NCBI GenBank assembly: GCA_019614645.1
Contig: JABWDB010000005.1
Location: forward strand, 4,558,001-4,622,000
From: Stratiolaelaps scimitus
Lineage: Eukaryota; Arthropoda; Arachnida; Mesostigmata; Laelapidae
DNA length: 64,000 nucleotides
Direction of reading: 5' to 3'
The notes under the pieces are model-generated. The model made no database searches. It was given only the letters and a program-made list of their open reading frames with translations, and was not told the DNA's origin. Positions 36,601 through 47,822 of this stretch are shown one piece after another. The position numbers were made by a program, and so were the translations under genes. The stretch's first letter is position 1. The number at the start of each line of letters is the position of its first letter.

Positions 36601-38083
36601 GTGAAGGGCTCACGCATTCATCCACGAAAAAATGGATGCATTTCATTTTGGCGTCGTCGCCGTCGACGCTGACGGTCAGCGGGAAGGAAATAGGCCGAAC
36701 GATCAGTGCGTACGATGCCATCTGTCGAAAGAACAGATGGAGATTTACATAATATTTGTTTCCATAGCTGGACCTCATCTGTCTTTTCTGTGGCAGGCGT
36801 CGGTGCCGCATTTCTGCAGCATTGGCTTGAGAACGAAAGATATATATATATATATCTTAGATTTGTGTATTTTTTTTACTTTAATTATTAGTTATATGTT
36901 TGTCGTAAGTAAATATGCCAGATACCGGTATGTGAGTTCCGGCTGCAGCTACAAGTAGACACCGAATAGATAGCAGAGTATATAATCTAGATATATATCG
37001 CATATATATATATATATATATATATGTTAAAGCTCGTATCTGCGATTGTGGATTTCTATTTTTGTGTGTAGATCATAATAATAATAATAAGCGTTTTATT
37101 TCAAAGGTATATTATTACATCGACTGGGTATTTATAGAAATTATAGCCTTTTACGATCTCGAACTATTGGCATTATGTTAGTCCGAAGGTCGACATACTG
37201 GATGCAGACACATTTCCTAACCTGGGTTTTTTTGTCGAATTTCCGAACATAATTAAACCTGCTATTTTAATTCTATGTCTTCAAACCGCGCTTCAAAACC
37301 CTTCCACACCCGCATGCATCGTCTGATATGGACTGTTTCTCTAATTATATTACGACCTCGAAAAGGTGGCGGCAAGGTACCCCAGTTACAGATGGTCACC
37401 ACTAGTTTGCTAATTTCGTCTTCGATTTCAGCAGGTGCAGATGTATTTGATGAGCGATCTGCGCTGTCGCTCTCGACAAATCAGAGAACAACCAGTCATA
37501 TACGTAAAAAGAGTACGATACAGTCAGCCGTTCCTACGAGAACCACTTAGTATAATATTACTCCAATTTGCTTATTGACCACCGAGATGTTCGGCCAAAG
37601 ATGGCGAGCATCTGCCGCCAGGTGGCGTTCGTTTGGCGGTGGGGGCGCGAAGAGGGAAGAAGAGAGGGGTGTTATATAAATCAACATTCATCCATACGAT
37701 TTATCTGCCCTTCTCCGACGGCGGTGCATTGCGCCGAGGTCTCTCTGCGTGTGTCAGTGTGTGATCTGGCTGATAAATTTGGATGTGGGTAAATGCCAGC
37801 GCTCGGTGGCTCTCTCTCTCTCTCTCCTTGTTTCCGAACCCCTGCCCGTCAGTGAATGCCATGCAGATGCCGGCACCACTCGGCGCTGTCCCGTTCAATA
37901 CGACAACACATGGACTCCACACAGGCACACGGGCCACACAAACGGGCCCATCATCCAAGCGAGCATTATACGAGTCAACAATAGCTTTAGTCCATCACCT
38001 TCTGCACCACTGCAAGCCCTGCTCTCGTCTGGCCGTCGGCGTCAGCGAACCGTTCCGAGATTTAGAGGAGGGGCGGCAGTAGC

Positions 38084-38110
38084 CACGGCGGCGGCGGCGG
38101 CGGCGGCCGC
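38084..38110. repeat. (CGG)n tract in GC-rich region
   Basis: About eight GGC/CGG triplets in a local GC-rich island. A (GCTA)n tract follows at about 38306-38324 and an (AATC)n tract at about 38700-38716. Such tracts are common near transcription start regions, but none is shown here. Confidence 0.8.
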
Positions 38111-40639
38111 GCGTCGTGGCGGCCACATTTGAAACCGCCCCGGCGAGCGTTGCGACTGTCGGCACCGCTGCCGCGTTTACGAAGCCCCGCCAGCCGGCCC
38201 ACACCATGAAACAAACGAGTCCTCCAGCGTAGCATCGATTAGCAGTGGTCCGCAGCGGTGGTATCAGCGGCAGAATCAAGCGGCCGGCGGTCGACACAGA
38301 CCCCTAGCTAGCTAGCTAGCTAGCGAGTCCCGTTCGCCAGCCCAAGCGCTCGATCGCCCGTCCCTAGACAGTCTGTCCCCTCCCTCCCCGCGTCTATGCA
38401 ACAGAGCCGAATCAGCAGTGGGATACATACAGCAGCTCTTGCGCCGAATGTACTCAGCTGCTGCCGCTGCGTTTACTACACAACGAACTTCTACGGCGTT
38501 CGTTGTCCTGCCGCCCCCAGAACGGCAGAGCAGCAGCCGAGCAGCTCTGTCTTGCGGCGGCGACGACGGCACGTCTGTCACTGGGCAACGACAGGCGGCT
38601 GCTGACGACTCGTCGTTGGACGACAACGCTGAACAGGGATCCACTGTTCGCACATGTCCGCCAGAGTCCACCAGCACTCTGCAGCAGTGTATGTAGATAT
38701 CAATCAATCAATCAATCTATCAATGTATGTATCTAGCGTCTATCTCGTATCGATCCGCTCGTGTGTTTGACTCTCTATGAGTGAGTGAGAGAGAGTATGT
38801 GAAGGTGCTGTGTCAGAGTCGGTGTGAGTGTCACCCGTGAGTGATTTAACCGTGACTTTGTTGCGACGAGTTGATGCCACTGTTACCACCACCACTACTA
38901 CCACTACTAATAAAAATAATCATAATAATATTAATAACGAGAGTAATAACAATACCAAGTAGATTCTATGTTGCCATGTACATTATCTGTCTCCCCGACA
39001 GGCGGAGCGTGTCGCGGCAAAGCGCCGCGGTGCAGTGCAGTAGTCGAGTGCAGAGTTTTCTTGTTATCGGTGCGTGGCTAGAGCTGTATTGTTGTTGTGA
39101 GCAGGGTAGCGCGTCCGAGGCAGCGGCGCACTCTCCCACTGGAGAACGGGGGGCCTGCCCAGATGAACGCGATCGAATACACGAGACAACACGCATAGAA
39201 ATCCCTGATCGACCGGCAAGCGACTGACCCGAATGCTCTGTGCCAGCGGGAGATGTACTCATTCGTCATTTGCTCTAATGTGCACGTCGCGGTGTACGAT
39301 TTGTGCATGCCGCGCCGGTACATTGGTTGCGTTGCAACACAATCGACTGCTCTGCCGTATCGTTCGCACAGTCTGCTGCTGGCTTAGTCGAGGACACATT
39401 GATTGTGGTGGTTGTTGGAAGCTGCTGTGTCGGTCTGCGTGTATCGTGCACGTGAATGCACGCATGCAACTGACGCTAGAACAACGGACCTCTGATGCAA
39501 CAGACTATTGAACATTAGCAGCACGTATCTTTGCTGCCGTAGGATTAACCACCACGCACCGAGCAGGCCGTCAAACAGGCATATCGAAAGATTGACCAAA
39601 CGGACCTATATTGACACATGCAAACGTGCTTGACTGAGACTGTGGTCCGTTCGCGACCACCCCACCGAACACTGGGGCCTGGCCCCACCCGAATCGGCTA
39701 GATCCGAACGAGTCTCAAGAAGCCGGAAGAGCTTCTTGCACCTATCGATAATAGGTGCACCAAGATCAAGCGTGTATTTTGCGTGCTGAATTTCACGCTG
39801 TCGCCACTAGCATAACTAAACAGCGAAGCAACGAAAATTATAAGCATCGCTTCAGGGAGAGTTTCTCTTCCTAATATATATATATATATATGTAATATCG
39901 TTTGATCTCAGCGTTCGACGAGAGGTCACTGAGGGATAGTTGCTGCTGCCAGATCAGTACTGCTATCACGTCAAGTCGTGCAGATGTAGGTTGTCAGCGT
40001 TCTTCACGTCAACTGATGTAGACAGCGCTCGAGAGCAGCTGAGAGCGGCCTACTAGGAACACCGGCTGTGGTGAATAGTGCTGTCGAATCTATCCATGCG
40101 CCATGTGGTCGAGCGTGCTGTGGTGTCAGCTGCGGATCGCTCTCGCCCATTGATTCGACTGTAAATGGAGCGGCAAGAGCTACCAATTCTGCCATTTATT
40201 GGCGTCACCGTATTGCGACCAACCCGGAATCTCTCTGAGAACCCAGCCGTGGGTTGTCGCTGTCTCTGCAGCTGGAATAACAGCAGTAGCAGCAGCAGCA
40301 ACAACGAGTTGTGCGTATTCTCACGCGACTGGAGATCGGCGCTGCCGGACTGCGGTTAGCCTTGAAATGTGAGCGTTGATAGTTACAGCTACAATAACTA
40401 TGTGTGGTCATTCTGCACCAGCGTGTCACTGCTACAGGACAACCAGACTCACTCAGGCCGAGAAAAGGGCACCAAATAGGAGTGACAGTAATGAAGGCAT
40501 ATATATATATAAGAGGTTAATGAGATGTGCGAATGTGAATAACGACATTTTGGCGTAAGGCACCTCAATCCTTGCCAACCACTAGAGCAGTTTTACAAGT
40601 CACCAAGCATGACAGCCCTGAAGAGCAGTCGTCATCATT

Positions 40640-40644
40640 TATTA

Positions 40645-40692
<48 letters not shown>

Positions 40693-40704
40693 ATTATTAT
40701 TATC
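40640..40704. repeat. (ATT)n microsatellite
   Basis: An ATT/TTA trinucleotide tract of about 65 bp with minor interruptions. The long runs of Ile, Leu or Tyr in frames across it are artefacts of the repeat. Confidence 0.9.
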
Positions 40705-41789
40705 ACCCGGTTCTTTGTTCGAGTGTCGCTATCCATCTGCCGTATAGCAGATTTGCACCTCTGTCACCTGCCGAGTCGGATGTTTCTCGTTGTTTTCGAA
40801 CGGCAGAAAGACATATTCAAATAAGAAAGAGATAGAGAGAGAGGGAGAAAGAGAGTTGATATACTGCATGAGCCTCCCACGGCGTGCCATCCGGCGTATG
40901 CGGCTAGTATCGGCGTGATGCGTGGGACATCGGACGCCGTTGTGCCGAGTCGCCGCCAGAGGGTGCACACCGACGGTTGCGACCAGCAGTTGCAACGATT
41001 ACAATTCGATGTTCAATTGCAAGAAATCATATAATAATAATAATAATAATAGCAATAAGACCAATAGTAGAGGGCTGTATCAGTAGCCTCAGTGACGATG
41101 GCGGCAACTGCAGCAGCAAGCGACCTGGGAGCAATTGCCGCTGCTGCAGAAATATCAGGGAGACATGGTATCCTGGCTCGCCTCGAATGCGCGCGCTGTC
41201 ACGCCAGCTGTGTGACGGCGATAGCAAATTCGGTTCCTGTTCGTCCTCGCTATCGTCCCCATCTTGCTCTCATTCGAATCGATCGATTTCTACGGTCGGC
41301 CGATCAATGACAATGCGATCCGATAACCATAATCGTTCATAATACACGGATAAGAAAATAACGGCTTTCACATTACTACTAACGATGTATATAAAATGAT
41401 TGATACGCGGTCATCGTCCTGACTGTCTAATTATCAGGATTGATTATCGTGCATCATGGGTAATCAGGCCCTGTTCGCATATGTTTATACAGGCGTGTGT
41501 GCGTTTGTGTGTGTGTGTGTGTGTGTGTATGTGTTTTTATGCCTGATGTGTGACACGTGCTGCCGGGCAAAAATCGCCAATTTCGTCTGTTGTGCTTGGT
41601 ATATGTAGCATATAGGAATATAAATAAAATCGATGAATGACAAATGCTTTATCTCTCTCTCCTCCTCTCTCCTTCTTTCTCTCTCAAAAATATGACGAAG
41701 CCAAGTGTTCATTTATGTGAATATGAGAATTCAATTCAGTGTTGACGACGACGGCGGCGCAACTCAGCAACGGTGATGACGGATGCTCT

Positions 41790-44700
41790 ATGCAGCGAAC
41801 AGCCTCGCTACGCACCGATGTACGGCTAGCCGTACATCAGGTATAAGTGTCCACGCGTGCGCGAATGTATCCTAATTCGTTTCTCTTCATTTGCAGATGA
41901 ACGGTGAAGGTTGTCCTCATTTCGATGAGCAACGCGACGCGTTGCTCGAGGCTTTCCGCGTTCTCTGCGCCGTATACGTCTCACCGTGCACTCGAGAAGC
42001 TCTCGCCAAAAAGGTATCTGCAGGATCTGAGTGTAGCCGAGTAGTTCGTTCGTCCGTTCGAAACGGAGATACCGTTAAGCGTCGTTGGCGATGATTGATA
42101 CTTTTTTTTTAATTGTTGTTTGTTTTATATTAATTTGTTGATATTATTAATATTATTATTATTATTGTTTAATTTAATTTAGTATTATTGTTTAGGAGGA
42201 GGAGACGAGCGTGAGGCTAGCACCAGCATTATTTTCACTACATGACACCCGGCTCACCAACCGAACTTCTATACACGTCCTTTCGAAATTAAGTGAGCTT
42301 CGATTCGTGTTATTTGTTTATCTCGTATAGAGCTCGGCCACGGGTTCTTCAAAGTCCCCCTGCCCCTGTCGGCTCTCCATAGCTCGAACGCCTGTCGATT
42401 GGGAAAATATCCATCGATCGAAGTCTGTCTCGTTGCTCCTAAAAAATCTTCGATGAATTACTCCTCACCCCCTATTATTGATACCCACAGCATTATAATA
42501 AAGCTTATCTGCTAATTCCTTAACGCGTCCTTGCCCTCTTTGTTGAATGTCATCAATTCTCTCCAGGCAGAGACATGTCGATGCTTCTCGTGCAAAGGCT
42601 CCCGTGCCAGCGTCCGGCTTCATGCGTGTCTTCACTGCGTTTTCGTCGGCTGCTTCACCGGCAGGCACGTCCACGAACACAGCCGGACCAGCGGGCATCT
42701 CCTAGGTGTGTGCGAACTATGAATAGCTTAGATTACGCTTCGAAACGCATTGCCGAGGTCTTTTTGAAGACGTCCCCTCGAAATCTCACCACAACGACCC
42801 GACCGTGGTCACCTCGGGTCACCCACGGATCTGGTTGAAGGAAGACTGAAATCTGATGTGCGGCCACCCACGTGACAATGGGTCCGCTGGGTAAACCAAT
42901 TAAGGTCGAGGCGTTCTCAATGGTTGTGTGTGTGCATATATTTGCCACTAGCAATTTGCACACTCTGTAGTAGAGTAACATAACAATGTGATGGTTAGCA
43001 GAGAAAGGGAAGCAACTGCGAAGTGAAGAGCAACCGCGAATGATCAAACGAAAGTTACTGAAAGTGAGAGGTGGCCGAGATCGAAATTTTCCTCGGGCGA
43101 AATTCAATGACGAAGTTATTGTTTCTTTGTCCCAGCAGGCTGGGTAAGTGTGTGTCGTACCGTCAACGTAACTCGTACTTGAACGAAACCCATGAGAAGG
43201 GTGGTGAACGCTTTTAGCGCCTGGCCTAGTGCTATTTCTCTCCACACAGACGAACAGCTCACCGTGAGATAGACTCACGTTGTGCGCTTCCACTCGAATC
43301 CCTATGTCCAATGTATGGATGTTTAGAAGATTAATTCTGTAGTTGTTGTAATGACAGAGAAAGAGAGAGAGAGAGAGAGGCTAGAACTTGGTGAGACGCG
43401 CTGTAGACTAGTGTTTGATTTTGATTGTGAACGGTGCCTTGAGCGTAACGAGTACATTGAGTGAAAATAATTCGGAATCGATAAAGTTTGTGCGTATATA
43501 CGACTTGTTTATTTCCTTTATTGGTAAGATTGCTGTGTATACGACACACGTATCGCTGTCGTTAAATAGAACAAATGAAGGTACACGCTCCAACCAGCGC
43601 ATCGACTCTCCCCACAATTCGAGATGGCTAATGAAAGAAGCCATTTATTCCTAACTCACACTTGACTAATCTATAATCTGCCTCTTACCATTCGATTATC
43701 GTTTCAGCCTGCGACATCGCACACGGGATATTATACTGCTTTGCCTGCAAAGACTACCTGTACGATCTGTCGTTAGACGTTATAGCGCGACAAGCCCGGC
43801 GACGACTTGCGCGCCTGCTCGGTCTACGCGAGCTGCTAACGTGCGGTGCATGGGACCCCGACTCGGACGGCCTCGAACTCCTGCGTCGTCACCCTAAACG
43901 GATCAAAATCGCTAGCAACTCACCGGTCGGCCTGCGTGGTTTATTCAATCTCGGCAATACGTGCTTCATGAATTGTATCGTCCAGTGTCTCACGCATACG
44001 CCACTACTGCGGGACTACTTTTTGGCCGATCGGCACAAGTGCTCGCATCCGCACTCGTTGACATGTCTCGTCTGCGAGATGGGCGCGGTCTTCCAGGAGT
44101 TCTATTCGGGCAAGGCCACACCGCATGTGCCGTATCGGCTGCTGCACCTCGTCTGGACGCACGCCCGCCACCTAGCCGGTTACGAGCAACAGGATGCCCA
44201 CGAGTTCTTTATGGCGATTCTCGATGTTCTGCACCGACACGCGTCGACATCACACCAGCAGCATCAGGCTCAGCAGTCGCCGGGGTCCCATGCGGGGGGC
44301 TGCCGCTGCATTATCGACCAGATTTTCACAGGTAGTACCCAGTCGGATATTGTCTGCCAGGAGTGTAGGGGCGTTTCGACAACGGTCGAACCGTTCTGGG
44401 ACATCGCACTTGATCTTGGGCCAAGTCACGCTGCCGAGCACGGCTCGGAGCCTAAAAGCCTTATCGACTGTTTGGACAGCTTTACGAGGCCGGAACATAT
44501 GGGCGATTCGGTTGAGTGCTCGTCGTGCCATTCGTATCAAGAGTCGACGAAGCAGCTCACGATGAAGAAATTGCCCATTGTGGTCAGCTTTCATCTAAAG
44601 GTATTTTCATCGAAGTCCAGCTTGCCACACAAACGAACGCAAAGTCTTTGTGCTATATTTTGTGACCTTGAATGGCCGGCAATACCTTTAGTCATATATT

Positions 44701-45027
44701 GTATTAATGTAGATCAAGAACGCGTGGACATACCATGTGGAAATATGAGCATAAACAACGGTATGTCCAGAATAAACCAGAAAACATTATATATATTATG
44801 AACACACCGTTTACGATACGAGCTACTGTCGAATTGAGATGATGAGAAAACGGCCGCCTCCCCCTATAACGGGATTATGACTTCTGTTGTCTGGCACGTT
44901 ACAGAGGTTTCGGCGGGAACAGTCGACGAAGAAGGTCTCGACAAGGATAAAATTTCCACAGTATTTAGATATGGCCCCATACATGGCGGGGCGAAACGGC
45001 CGACTTGAACCAGGTGTCCACCCTGGT

Positions 45028-45060
<33 letters not shown>

Positions 45061-45684
45061 AATCAGCAACAGAATTCGGCCGGCTCGTTGCTCAACAAAT
45101 ACTGCCTATTTGCCGTGGTCATTCATAAGGTACATCAACACAGGATTGAACCGAGCCCAATAACCATATGTCTGAAAAACACACGAACTTTAGCAAACGA
45201 ACAGGATTATAGCAATATACATCATTTATATGTTCCCGTTGACCTGCAACATATAAATTATATGTAGGTATATATATGTATATATATATACAATAATTTT
45301 CACGGGACATTTTGGTGTACACAGAGGTAGGCACAGACTCGCGACTGATTAAAAAATATCCCAATAAATGAACAACAAAAATACAATCCCAATGTTGCTC
45401 TCGTAATACAACAGTGATAATATAGTGTCGCAAAAGTTGACGACATCGGAACATAATTGTTGAAGAATTGAACAATGAATGATCTTCCATATGTTTCTTG
45501 TTCACAACTCATCAAACAGGGAACCATCGAAACGGGCCACTATACAGCGTACATTCGACAGCATCGCGACGCGTGGTTCAGCTGTGACGACCACGACATC
45601 AAAAAGGTTTCCCTTCAGGAGGTGCTCGACTCCGAGGGCTATCTGCTGTTCTATCACAAACAGATCCTCGAGTACCACAACTGA
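41790..45684 (+). CDS. USP22: Ubiquitin carboxyl-terminal hydrolase, USP22/Nonstop
   Basis: This is the cysteine protease of the SAGA deubiquitinase module, which removes ubiquitin from histone H2B in the nucleus. Exons are 41790-41840, 41897-42013, 42567-42705, 43708-44600, 44905-45129 and 45520-45684, in phase, giving 529 aa (human USP22 has 525). The first intron is only 56 bp; if it is not used, the ATG at 41897 starts a 512-aa protein. The N-terminal ZnF-UBP domain (about 20-125) has CPHFD, CRCFSC, CLHCVFVGC, HVHEHSRTSGH and CFAC. The USP domain has the Cys box GLFNLGNTCFMNC (Cys about 188; human 185), the near-invariant HLVWTHARHLAGYEQQDAHE, two zinc CxxC pairs (CQEC and CSSC), YQESTKQLTMKKLPIV, and the His box ETGHYTAY (His about 482; human 479), ending SEGYLLFYHKQILEY. 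A Gln-rich run (about 11 Gln, then NQQQ) sits in the fifth exon, at a site where human USP22 has a shorter polar loop. All catalytic and zinc residues I can check are present. Confidence 0.96.
41817..41838. repeat. 22-bp perfect palindrome next to a 5' splice site
   Basis: GATGTACGGCT is followed directly by its exact reverse complement AGCCGTACATC. It ends two bases before the donor CAG|GTATAAGT at 41840/41841 of the USP22 5' exon. Confidence 0.9.
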
Positions 45685-46985
45685 ACTCCTCGGGGGACAC
45701 CTCGCCCTGCGACGACTGCAGCATGCCGCCGGACAGCTAGCGTCTCCGTGGGTACCCGCTGAAGTACATCCGCATAATCGTACCCTGTCAGCGCCGAAAA
45801 GATCAATGGGATGAGATCGATGCGCGATGAGTAGTGGAGCAACCCCGACCTGGAGCGTTGCCGTCCGATTTGCCTTCGGCGAATGTGTCTTGAGCGAAGG
45901 TTTGTTCGTGAAATCGATGCCAGCCCGGAGAAAACGCGTCATGTGATCGATGAAACTCTGTGACTACTGCTGTATATATATATATATATATATAGATTAG
46001 CAGTTCGCTCCTATGGCTAGTTCAGAGTGAAAGTTCAACTTTAGGATTACCGTACTGTATAAAGAGGGAGTGGTATCAATTTCGACGCGGAAGTGGGAAG
46101 GCCAAATGCGGCAGGTACACATTGCTTATATATATATATATAAACAGTGAGTATATCTCTAGTGAGCTACAATTAGTTAGTTAGTTAGTGATATACTAAA
46201 ACTAATAACAAGAACAACATTCATGGATTGGCATGCCAAGACGTAAGCTAGACACGACATGCAAGTCTGCCAGTAATACAATAGTTTCCAAGGGCCCGAT
46301 TTCCCAATTCTTCTGAAATCTCCCTGCTGCTGTGGGGACAACGATAAGATTTCGATTACCGGGTGTGTTTCGAGTGTAAAATCGAACAAATTGCCCTTTC
46401 ATAATGGATTGCCTGCTGACACAAACAGCAAGCAAATGATTCGCTGTACGACGAACCTGTACACGTCAGCAGGTTGTTCAGCAGGACTGTTATTAATTAC
46501 AATGAAATTAATTCTACGCCACCAGTTTAGCTCCTGTGATTGATCAATAGAGACAATTAGGCATACACATAATTGGTTGAGTGAACTTGAGGGCTGATAT
46601 ACTATCGTATCCCGTATCATCGTTGCTTTGAACGTTCACCGGTTTCGATACGACGTTTCGAACTTAAAGTCAGATACTTGAAGACACAGCGAACGCTTGA
46701 GCCGACGCCGAATTGCGGAAGTGCAACCAATCTGACCAAAACTAGGTTAGTTACTGGCTGCAGCAGGGCAGCACTGCTATCGTCCAGCATCGAGTTCTCT
46801 GGCGAAGTAGGTTCCACGGCGATTCAAACCGAGATGGTGCGTTTTACCCTTCTTGGTTGGCTACTAGCGAAGCCGGTTCAATAGTATGAACCACGAAACG
46901 AAGCTGTGGTCTCGCAAACCGCCCGCAGAGTGGAGATCTTGTGTGAGAGGGATGTCGGGAGTATCTGAGACGTTTTTACAAGTCG

Positions 46986-47020
<35 letters not shown>

Positions 47021-47595
47021 TTATTGTGGCGATACAGTAGTTGTGGCGGGTGAGGTATACTCCAAAGGACGACTGAGTGGCATATTATAGGGATCCGCTC
47101 TAGAAATCCTATCCTAGAGATACATCTTCAGACTTCTCTCGGTAGTGACACCAACGTGAATTAGCGAATACCTTACCAAGTGAAGACTGAGGTAAAAGAT
47201 AAGAACGAGGTCGATATCGAGTCGAGACATTATGAAAGGTCCCCCGTGTCCTGAGGTTTGGCGAGATCCCGTGTATTATATCTGAGCCAACCTGACGACG
47301 CACGTTGCGCACAAGCGCGTGGAGTAAAGTGGTGTTTCCACGCCTGTAACATAAATTTAAATAGTTAACTAATTAATTCTACTTAATAAAAATTAGTAAT
47401 AACGATGATAACACAGATGGGATGACGATGAGGTGATGATAATAGTAATAATACTAATAATTAATTAATAACTATATTGATATTTTGTAATTGTAAAGAT
47501 GTACAAATTCATGTCGTGCGCCTCCTCCATCGTACGAGGAAAATGAAATGGCGTACGCCGGTCGGACGTAAATGAGTCAAGGGCGATTGCAGTGA

Positions 47596-47598
<3 letters not shown>

Positions 47599-47632
<34 letters not shown>
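47599..47632. repeat. (TA)n-(GA)n microsatellite
   Basis: A TA tract of about 34 bp followed by a GA run to about 47648, in the spacer downstream of USP22. Confidence 0.9.
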
Positions 47633-47636
<4 letters not shown>

Positions 47637-47757
47637 GAGAGAGAGAGAACATGAGTGACGAAGCACACATATTGCCCATGCGGGCGATGCGTTCATACTC
47701 CCCAAAAGTAGAAAACAAATAAAGAGATACTGTATTGAGATAATTATTTGTCATGTG

Positions 47758-47822
47758 GTAAGGTAAGGCTTTATTGATTTATTAAAGGAACTGCATAGAA
47801 TGCTTAAGTTCTCTTATATGGT
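47758..47822 (-). mobile_element. Truncated SINE-like copy
   Basis: The reverse complement reads ATATAAGAGAACTTAAGCAT TCTATGCAG and on to TCAATAAAGCCTTACC, the same body and CCTTA end as the element at 24171-24232. The tRNA-like head is missing, as expected for a 5'-truncated retrotransposed copy. Confidence 0.75.

Larger units (their letters stand above)
33689..41789. other. Gap between divergent kinase and USP22 genes
   Basis: Both neighbours are transcribed away from this 8-kb gap, so their promoters and 5' UTR exons should be here. The part at 37,600-41,300 is GC-richer, with CGG, CAG/CTG and GCTA repeats, and may include 5' exons or a promoter of USP22. No conserved protein is seen. The longest frame outside low-complexity DNA is 34538-35011 on the minus strand (157 aa), with no recognised domain. 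Simple repeats include TA at 36993-37026 and ATT at 40640-40704. Confidence 0.45.

Noticed and set aside
37749..38707. Several overlapping frames of 92-131 aa in the GC-rich block.
   Set aside because: They occur on both strands in the same DNA, are rich in Arg, Ala, Pro and Ser from triplet repeats, and show no conserved motif.
40640..40704. CRISPR-like or tandem-repeat array.
   Set aside because: It is a plain ATT trinucleotide microsatellite with no spacers. No array of spaced direct repeats was seen anywhere in the window.
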